A DNA stretch of 12,664 bases, from positions 1-12,664 of the forward strand of contig JAAAIG010000839.1 in assembly GCA_015852425.1 (NCBI GenBank), read 5' to 3'. This DNA is from Gryganskiella cystojenkinii (Eukaryota > Mortierellomycota > Mortierellomycetes > Mortierellales > Mortierellaceae). Of this stretch, positions 1 through 6,825 are shown piece by piece; position 1 is the stretch's first letter, and the number at the start of each line of letters is the position of its first letter. The notes beneath the pieces are model-generated. The model searched no databases and was not told the origin of the DNA. It saw nothing but the letters and a program-made list of their open reading frames with translations. Both the position numbers and the translations under genes were made by a program.

Positions 1-78
1 AGAGGTTCTGTAAGAGTGCTGAGAGCGGGTGAGTGAATGGAGAGTAGACCGACAAAAGGCCAAAGACCGTGGCCAGAC

Positions 79-526
79 CTATTCGAGGGGCAGGGTCAAA
101 CCCCAGGCGAAGGAGCTGAGATGAAAGGCTGTACCCTGAGCCATTAGATCGATCACACCCAGGCCTCCCAAGGACTGGGGAGTGCAGATGGTGTTCCAGG
201 CAGGATTAGGCTTGTTGATGCACATGAACGTGGTCACTTTCTCGCGCATACGAGACACCCAGCCCTTGTCGGGTTGAAAGATCCAGATTGTGTGCCAGAG
301 CTTAGCAAGCGCGAGAGAGTTGACAATGACTCCTTTGCCCAGTATAGATAGGTTCCGCTGCCAATGGATATGAATGCAGGCACTATCTTAGGTCAAGAGA
401 GAGTCAAAGAAGAGGTCAATGTTTCTTTGGCTGACAGGGATAGGGTAGCCCAGATACTTCTCGAAGGTGGGTTAGTTAGCGTCATGCCACATTACGCCAG
501 CCTGTGTGACGGCCTGCTGAAGAAAA
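79..526 (-). mobile_element. LINE (non-LTR) reverse transcriptase fragment, inactivated
   Basis: One minus-strand frame reads about 149 codons that resemble the region just after the catalytic palm of a LINE reverse transcriptase. The recognisable stretches, in order, are KYLGYPIPVSQRN, HWQRNLSILGKGVIVNSLAL followed by AKLWH, then a conserved PxW block and the SLGGLGVIDL motif. These match the usual W-x-x-R-x-L-S-x-x-G-(K/R) and GGLGV(x)D signatures of the family. The frame is kept, but it is broken by in-frame TAA codons (near 382-390 and 472-478) and ends in TAG at 79-81. No endonuclease domain, catalytic YxDD palm or poly-A tail is seen here. It may continue past the left edge of the window. 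I regard it as a dead fragment. The family is well supported by motifs; the clade is not assigned. Confidence 0.72.
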
Positions 527-1540
527 GTTAAATATAGGCATCCTGTGTGTGGAGTACCCAATTACTTACGGAGTAAGTCACTCACGTACTGATCGACACT
601 GAAATAGTTGTGTCCCCTCAGCTACAGATGTTCTCTATGGAAGTGAAATTTGGCTCTGAAGAAAACAGTGAAGATTGGACGAAAGGGTGAACATGCAAGC
701 AAGATTGTTCACGAGTAGGCAAATGAGGAAGCGAAGACAAAGACAGACTATCGTGGACATAGACATGGTCATTAGGTCAATCATCGGACCAGTTATGAGA
801 CCAGTCATAAGTCAAGGCATGGGATCCAATTGTTGGGAACCAGGACTAGAGGCGTAAGCTTGGGCGCTATGCTCACATATGTGCATAAGTTGTTTGGCAA
901 AATGACGCCCCTAAATGTAATAGTGAGACTTGTTAAGAGCGTAAACAATTCCAGGAGTTCTTCATGCAAAGCGTGGGCCATGAATGAAATTTAGTTGACT
1001 GCAGAATCGTCGCCAGGTCCATTCGGGAATTGATAAAGCACAGCTTCCAAGCCGAGGTTGGACCCAACATAAAAAGGCAAGGATCAGACTCGGACAAGTC
1101 AAGGCCGTCCGTGATCGAGGCCTAGAACGATCATCGTGGTTCGTGACAATATGCCCCCTCCAAGGGATTATCACACACTACACCATGGTGTTGCCCCTGA
1201 ACAGAGGTACCATTTATTCATGAAGACACTGGGGCGATCTACATGGAACATCCACCCTGATTGCTACCCGTTGGACTGTCTTTAAAAACCATGTGGATAT
1301 CAACCGATATCTTGTCTGTGGAGGGCCTCCATAGTTGAATGAAATTAACAAAGAGAAAGAAGGAGATATACAAGGATGAATGAAGGAAAGATTGATAGAA
1401 AGAAGTGAATCATTCGGGTTGCGCCATGACGACAAAATTAGGTGGACGATTGATACTTATAGAGTGGAGTGACAATCTCACTCTGCAGGCATTCATGTCA
1501 AAAAGTCGAAATCATTGGATCCTTGTGTTTGTGACTATGG
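527..1540. other. intergenic, no gene recognised
   Basis: About 1 kb between the LINE fragment and the 3' end of the laccase-like gene. Open frames here are short (at most 73 codons), have no recognisable motif, and do not join by plausible GT-AG introns. It should contain the 3' untranslated region and poly-A site of the laccase-like gene just below 1541, but no AATAAA hexamer stands out. Confidence 0.5.
1467..1483. repeat. small hairpin downstream of the laccase-like gene
   Basis: A perfect inverted repeat GAGTGA-CAATC-TCACTC (6-bp arms, 5-base loop) lies about 60 bases beyond the stop codon of the laccase-like gene, so it would fall in the 3' untranslated region or near the cleavage site. 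A role in mRNA 3' end processing is only a guess; short palindromes of this size also arise by chance. Confidence 0.3.
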
Positions 1541-3701
1541 TTAGCTTTGGTGGTATTCTGAGCACAAGTTGTTCCATGCGGTAGAGGAGCTGAGTGCCTA
1601 TGGAGTACAGTGAGTGAGAAGAATAGAGAGTAAGTTTAAATTCAACATTTCATGCTTTTGACGTGTCTGCCCTCTTCTGTTATCCACTGCGTAAAGACTC
1701 ACCAGTATCTTACTGGCCGGATACATGAATTGAATCATAAGACCGATTTTCTTGAACCATTCGATTTGAGAGTAAAAGGCCCATATACCAGGGTTGTCGC
1801 CGATAAACCGAAGCACTGTATAGCAATTCGATTCTATAGTTATGGTATCACGCCGGGGTGGATTCACGGTATGAATGGGTGAATCAACTGGAAGGTAAGC
1901 GCCCTTGCCCGAACCAACAATGAAGAATGTATGCCCATTCTATGAGAGCGAATGATGTATATGATATAATCGGTGATAAGGGTTAGTATGGACAACTTTG
2001 AGAGTGGAAAGTAGAGAGGTGACCTGTAGGGAGACATACCAGATGAAAGACGTGCGAATCAGGAGTATTATCTATATGAAAAGCGAAAGGGCAAAGACAA
2101 GGAAATATTATATCAATAGGATGATCATAAAATACTGGTACCTACTTATGCTTGCCTGGTTGCTCCTTACTATTGAGGACGATCTCGACTGTCTGACCAT
2201 TGACAGGGTAAGTTGACCCTTTCGGAAGCACATCCTGAAAATTTTGGGTCCCACTCAGGACCTGGAGTAGTGCTGGTGCGGTCGGTGGGTCCCAAGATAC
2301 GCCATTCATTGTCCCAGTGGTCGTCTGAAAATTGTATGCAATATTTAGGATGACTTGTTGATCCGCAGGTGGGGCATCCTGCACAAGTAGGGGCTTGAGA
2401 AAGCTCAATGCAAGGTCCACACGGCCTCCACTCCAGGGCTCGGATCCCCAGTCGCTGGAAAGAGGATCACTTTCAGGAGCATTACTATAGCGCACAATGG
2501 CCTTGATGACGGGATCAAGTGCATTGTTTTTGGTTGGGAAATCGTTGGTGTTCATGACAGCCCGCATCCAGTAATTGTCAACAGTCTGGTCAGTATGGAC
2601 GATGACTGAGTATCGCTGGCCAACGTTGATCGGGAGCCGTTGAACTGTGACTGGTTGGATAGCTACGCCATCAGCTTCAATCACTGTCAACATATGATTG
2701 TCAATTGAGAACTGGAAGGCCGCAATCGCGCCCGAGTTGATCACTCGAAGTCTATGCCGTTTTCCAGGTGCAAGGTTGAATATGCTGCGGAGGCTGCCGT
2801 TTATCAAGCCATTGTCTGGTGGAGATGTAGCGCCACTGCGTGAAGAGAGTAGAAAAATAGGATTGCCACGGTAGTAATCCGAGAGCATGACTATATTGCT
2901 CTCGTCGTCACTATCGTACAAAGCAGAGTGGGGATCGTTGGGGTCATATATGACCAATGGCCCTGGATTGTATATAGTGGTTAGTTTGAAAGAATTGATA
3001 AGATGGTGTGCAAGAGAGTACAAGACTACGAAATAAATGCAACCCTTCCTTACCAACAATGCCACCATTGGACTGTTCAGAGGATTCTGAATGATAGAAG
3101 TAGGTACCCGACTGATTTAAGGCCACGAAGTCATATTGGAATGCTTTGTCAGGTATAATCGGGCACTGGGTGACAAAAGGTATGCCGTCCATATTGTTGG
3201 TGCCTACAAGTAAGGCGAGGGAGGTGGCAAAAGAGGAGCGATATAGTTAGATAAGCTCATTATCCGCGAACTGACCCATATGTAATATAAAGATAGCGCA
3301 TACCTTTCTGGAAAATGCCATGCCAATGAATACTGATTGTTTTGTCCATACTGGAGTCCTTCAATTGGTTCGTCACATTGATTTGAAACCTATCACCTTT
3401 GTTGCCCTTGATTAGTGGGCCAGGGAATGTGCCTTCCATGCATAAGGTTAGAAGGACTATTCAATACACCAGCATCCCATATACAGCTTGTGAGAATATC
3501 AGTACACATGCATCCATCTACAGTGTGCTTACCTTCGGCGACTTGCATTATCCGAGATTGTCCATCTGGGCTTAAATTTGCTTCTGAGATTTTCAAATCG
3601 GTCACTGGTCCTATAGCCGCTGAGACAGGCATAGTGAAGAGGGCTGTGAGAAGAAATACCCCATAGGCAACCATTGTCCAAGTATATACTATTGATTGCA
3701 T
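1541..3701 (-). CDS. secreted laccase-like multicopper oxidase homologue lacking most copper ligands (521 aa, 7 exons)
   Basis: Exons in transcript order: 3533-3701, 3304-3432, 3054-3203, 2171-2962, 2040-2071 (a 32-base microexon), 1703-1939, 1541-1597. All six introns are GT-AG, 91-105 bp, and the phases agree, giving 521 codons plus TAA, the normal laccase length. Residues 1 to about 29 are a signal peptide (hydrophobic 11-28, cut near VSAA); the mature start IGPVTDL is typical of agaricomycete laccases. Cupredoxin landmarks follow: HWHG at 92-95, QCPI at 112-115, [10 protein letters not shown] from 151, FSIDNH from 234, DNYW, a third-domain start at HVFHLNGH (420-427), and C-terminal LCSEY. 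True laccases oxidise phenols and reduce oxygen to water with four coppers. Here HSH is HSE (137-139), HPFHLHGH is HVFHLNGH, and HCHIxWH is YSQIEWF (480-486), so six of eleven ligands are gone, including the type 1 Cys. The fold is supported; oxidase activity is not expected. It could be a pseudoenzyme or a gene early in decay, but no frameshift or stop is present. Confidence 0.88.
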
Positions 3702-3802
3702 TGCTTTGGGATCGTTGGAAGGATGGAGAGGTCTATGAGTCTATGGGTTGATGGGACAGGGAAGTGGGGTCATTGGCATGTTTCCAAAGAACGGTTGGTT
3801 GA

Positions 3803-3810
3803 TATTTAAA
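3803..3810 (-). promoter_or_regulatory. TATA-like element of the laccase-like gene
   Basis: On the minus strand this reads TTTAAATA, about 100 bases upstream of the ATG at 3701. That spacing suits a core promoter with a 5' untranslated region of about 70 bases. No other upstream element was recognised. Supported by sequence match and position only. Confidence 0.4.
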
Positions 3811-3829
3811 CGAATTTGTGGTGCCTAAG

Positions 3830-4400
3830 AAAGAGCGATAATGGAAGACTCAAGTTAAATATGTTCATCCTATGTAAGAAATGCGGGGTAAGAGGAAGGG
3901 AGGATCGGATGAAATTAGTGTGGCGCCCCCCTTTGTGCAAGAAGATGCGAGTGAAATTAGGAATGCGAAGGAGTAATAAAAGCCAAACGAAAGACTAAGA
4001 TCCACGGGGGGACTAGGGAAGGAAGGATATACCAAAGTGGTGAGGGAAGATACAGTGCAGTTGGAATGCGAAAAGAGGAGGAAGAACCCTCGTAGGCGAG
4101 GATGGGGAAAATAAAGTAAGAGAGAAGGAGAACTGGGAAGATGGAAGTCAGCGGTGAAGAGGAATTGTGAAGGGGGTGAAAAAGGTCTAGGGGTAGATGG
4201 GTGAAAATAGGAGGGACGCCCAAACGATCGGGAACGTTTCGAGAAAAGAGCAAGGGGGAAGGTGTAAGAAGGAGACTAGAAGAAGGAAGAGGGAGAGTGA
4301 AAGAACATGAAGAAAAGAACGAAAGGGGAAGCACAAGGGAGGAGGACAGACCATGAAGGGACGAAACTGAGAGGAATCCTAAATGACACCACTTTGAGAA
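3830..4400. other. purine-rich low-complexity DNA
   Basis: The plus strand is strongly G/A-rich (so the minus strand is C/T-rich) through most of this stretch, densest at about 4060-4340. The 166-codon minus-strand frame at 3957-4457 translates to Leu/Ser/Pro-rich low-complexity sequence, as expected from pyrimidine-rich DNA, and is not called as a gene. It resembles in composition the pyrimidine-rich promoter of the Crinkler gene at 9776-10035, so it may be an old promoter without its gene, but no direct alignment was possible. Confidence 0.4.
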
Positions 4401-4401
4401 A

Positions 4402-4722
4402 ACCCCAAAGGACAGCGCCAAAAGGACAAAACAAAGGGTGGCCTCAAAGGACAGCATCAGGAACAGCCATAAGAGAAAGTATCAAGGTGCGGCATCAAAG
4501 AACAACATCAAAGAACAAGATTGAGGGACAATATCAAGGAACAATAATACAATGTCAAGGGACGATACCAATATATAACTCCCAGCGACAATATCTAGGA
4601 ACAACTTGACATCAAGGGATAATATCAAGGGATGAAAAAATTAAGGGATGAGAAAAGCCAAAGGATAAGAAAACCAAGGGATGAAAAAAACCAAGGGATG
4701 AAAAGTATCAGGGGATACCTAA
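4402..4722. repeat. degenerate tandem array, unit about 13 bp
   Basis: Around twenty imperfect copies of a unit close to ATCAAGGGACAAT follow one another. The clearest 13-base periods are near 4492-4545 (ATCAAAGAACAAC, ATCAAAGAACAAG, ATTGAGGGACAAT, ATCAAGGAACAAT). Towards 4620-4722 the unit changes to CCAAGGGATGAAAAA with a longer period of about 13-17 bases. The 13-base unit is not a multiple of three, so the frame running through it is not a conserved protein repeat. It is a minisatellite in decay, lying just outside the 3' end of the Gypsy integrase remnant. Confidence 0.7.
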
Positions 4723-4758
4723 CTAGTGGCAGCCAAGCGCTCATAGCGATGTTGCTAT

Positions 4759-5570
4759 TTATCCTTCAATGTCAATTCTTCCTATCATACTGAAGCAGAA
4801 TGCAGTAAGCCTTGGATTGTTCGCCCTCCTATTTTTATCTGTTTTTTTTCTCGAGGCGTCCAGAGAACCAGTGGATTCCTCACGGCGTGCGATAACAAAA
4901 GGACCCGCTGGAAAATCAACGATCGTGTCGGTACGACTAAATTGCTTCGCCATTGTTTGCTGGAAAGATGGGCTGCCTTCAGCAACCACAGGGAAAGAAG
5001 CCATGTTGGTCAAACATTCATGGTACTTGTGGAGCTCGTCTTCTGTTAGAAGATGGGATTCCAGACTACTATAAAGTTTTTGAGGTATGCAAAAGGTACG
5101 CCCATAAAATAACGAAAAGAGAGTAGACTTGTGGTTAAGGCGACCCTGGTGTTGACCTGCAACTGGACTATGGGTAAAGATTCATCCCATTTGTCTATTT
5201 GACCTTCGATCAGCTTTCTGTAAAGGTTTTGAAATGTGACCCTCCGCTAAGCCGTTTCCCTGTGGACGGTAAGGAGTAAGAAAGTGATGGTCAATTGCGG
5301 TGTCCTGGGTGAGACCAACAAGGAAGTCATTTTAATTTTCTCTGCTATTATTATAACGCTTAGGGTGATTTGTGGTATTATAAGCCAACGGCGCAAAATA
5401 TTTTGTAAAGAGCGATGGCGACCTTGACATCATTACGCTTCAAAGCGCTTCCAAGAAGCAAAACCGGTGTGCAAACGTCCCACATGGACAAGCACATACT
5501 CGTCTCCTTTATTCGTGATAGGAAGGGTTGCTACATCAATGGCGCGATTTTCAATTGTGGGGATGGCTCA
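4759..5570 (-). mobile_element. Ty3/Gypsy integrase remnant, multiple frameshifts
   Basis: Reading the minus strand across frames gives integrase pieces in the right order. First comes an N-terminal part of the catalytic core, AIDVATLPITNKGDEYVLVHV. A frame change leads to NDVKVAIALYKIFCAVG. Then comes DHHFLTPYRPQGNGLAE, the conserved block that holds the catalytic Glu. Another frame change leads to LYRKLIEGQIDKWDESLP, as in the W-D-x-x-(L/V)-P motif. The last frame (4759-5013) carries TIVDFPAGPFVIARRE, which matches the post-core region of fungal Gypsy integrases. The block expected to hold the second catalytic Asp (SDNG) is not intact; NNSREN lies near the right place. No chromodomain or LTR was identified. 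Order and motifs make the family assignment secure; the element is dead. Confidence 0.75.
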
Positions 5571-5610
5571 TGTGTTGACGTTCGCGACCTTTTCTGAGTA
5601 GATATTTTCG

Positions 5611-5920
5611 ACCACACTCGTTGACGATGAATCCCAGCAGTACTACCTCGGTACCAAAGACTTGACTCTTATCGGGGTTGATGGTCAGTTTTGCATCAAT
5701 GAGGCGTTTGATCACAGCTGCGACATGACGAGTATTCTCTTCTACGGTCTTGAAGAAAATAACATTATCATCCACGTAGTTCCCAAGCGATGTCAAATCC
5801 GCGAAGGATGTGTGCCATCCCCCGCTGCAAGATGTTGGTTATAGGTTTTAATCCAAAAGGTGCGCGAGCAAAGATGTATTGTTTTTGGTGGTGCATGAAC
5901 GCGGCGCATGCTTGGATATC
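5611..5920 (-). mobile_element. Ty3/Gypsy reverse transcriptase palm remnant (YVDD present)
   Basis: The minus strand encodes a reverse transcriptase palm in two frames joined by a shift near 5800. The first part has QYIFARAPFGLKPITNILQ, which corresponds to the family's (Y/F)xFxxxPFGLxNAPxxFQ block. The second part has LGNYVDDNVIFF, with the catalytic YVDD at 5767-5778, then KRLIDAKLTINPDKS and LLGFIVNECG, the usual thumb-side motifs. Directly downstream the sequence passes into integrase with no RNase H domain between, so about 1 kb of the normal pol order is missing. The frameshift and deletion show it cannot make a working polyprotein. The reading is firm for the family. Confidence 0.8.
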
Positions 5921-5922
5921 AC

Positions 5923-5937
5923 AAAAAAAAAAAAAAA
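5923..5937. repeat. A15/T15 homopolymer between two RT fragments
   Basis: A run of fifteen A on the plus strand lies exactly where the older reverse transcriptase fragment (5945-6150) gives way to the better preserved one (5611-5920). It may mark a junction, or just a slippage-prone site. Confidence 0.8.
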
Positions 5938-5944
5938 GGCAAGC

Positions 5945-6150
5945 AAGCAAGGAGCTCAAAGGGGATATTCGACATCTGGCGAAAGCACCAAGAAGTATAG
6001 AACAGAGAGACATGATCTGATTATGTTAGTGGTCGAAGAACAAACTATTGGGAAAGGCAAGACAGTGGAGGGTTTGGAAGATGCGTTTCAGGACTTCAGG
6101 AACCGTAGACTGCAGATGTTAGTTATAGGGACCTTTAATGTCCGTCGCGT
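5945..6150 (-). mobile_element. second, more decayed Ty3/Gypsy RT palm fragment (probable)
   Basis: Upstream of the clear palm, the minus strand again shows LKVPITNIC, paralleling LKPITNILQ of the neighbouring copy. At nucleotide level positions 6111-6139 and 5825-5852 match closely (GATGTTxGTTATAGG with flanking TGCA and TTTAAT). Shifting one frame gives VPEVLKRIFQTLHCLAF, then SLFF in the place of the catalytic YxDD region (the Asp pair is not kept), then LGAFARCRIS where the other copy has KRLIDAKLTI. This order suggests a second Gypsy copy, head to tail with the first. A stop codon interrupts it. Call is by eye and should be treated as probable only. Confidence 0.45.
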
Positions 6151-6189
6151 TTTTGTTGGCAGGATTCTAGGACCATGACTTGGAACTTA

Positions 6190-6825
6190 TGGTTGTTGTG
6201 AGTTTTGTTGAACTTCACCACCATGGCTGTTCTGTACTTGACCTTTGGTAGTTTCGGGGACAATTAAATTTGGTAGATACTCCGGTCTCTCATATGGTTC
6301 AGATTGAAGTCGTTTGTTTGCATGGCATTTGAAGTTTTTTTTTTTGGCAAAGTCGATCCGTCCGCCCCTCCCCCTCCGCTTTGACAGAGAGAAAAAAACG
6401 GCATACACAAACAACACATTCAGTGACCATGAACGCAGCTGTGTTCTCCGGAAGTTCATTTCCTGCACCTTCTTTTTACTGTCCTGATTTTAGATTGCCA
6501 GTTTTCTTTGCCTTGCAGTCAATACCACTGGAATCCGAAAACACATTCCTATTGGTTTTCTTCCGGTTGGTCTTCCACTAAAGACCCGTCCAAAGTTATC
6601 AGGTAAGTAACCTGCGTAATCCGTGAATAGTTTATAAGTGACTGTATTGAACTTGGAGCTCATGTGGTTTTAGCTATAGGTCGACTATGCTCCTCATACT
6701 TGAAAATTTTCAGTGGGTACCACCGACTTTTTTACAACATACGAAATTTACTGTCTTTATAACTATTTATATTATAACGTTGGATATACAGTATTCGTGA
6801 TTACCTCCTGCTCGTCCTCTGAAAC
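6190..6825. other. intergenic, no gene recognised; contains Crinkler 3' flank
   Basis: Between the Gypsy remnants and the Crinkler stop codon. The frame at 6187-6468 (minus) has no recognisable motif; gag or protease sequence would be expected here for a full element but is not visible. The AT-rich block at about 6745-6790 lies 35-80 bases beyond the Crinkler stop and includes ATAATATAAATAG on the minus strand, a plausible efficiency or positioning element for poly-A addition. Confidence 0.4.

Noticed and set aside
1598..1720. Donor at GCCA-GTAAGA for the last laccase-like intron
   Set aside because: It gives the wrong frame in exon 7; the GTGAGT donor at 1702 keeps frame and yields the family-typical C-terminal LCSEY.
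1998..2216. 72-codon plus-strand frame
   Set aside because: Antisense to laccase-like introns 4 and 5, the microexon and the end of exon 4; no motif.
3957..4457. 166-codon minus-strand frame with a hydrophobic N-terminus
   Set aside because: Composition is Leu/Ser/Pro-rich low complexity forced by C/T-rich DNA, and it runs into the 13-bp repeat array; no motif or intron evidence.
4402..4722. Possible CRISPR array
   Set aside because: Units are contiguous and degenerate with no unique spacers, and the genome is eukaryotic.
4759..6150. LTRs bounding a full Gypsy element
   Set aside because: No matching direct repeats were seen on either side, and gag and protease are absent.
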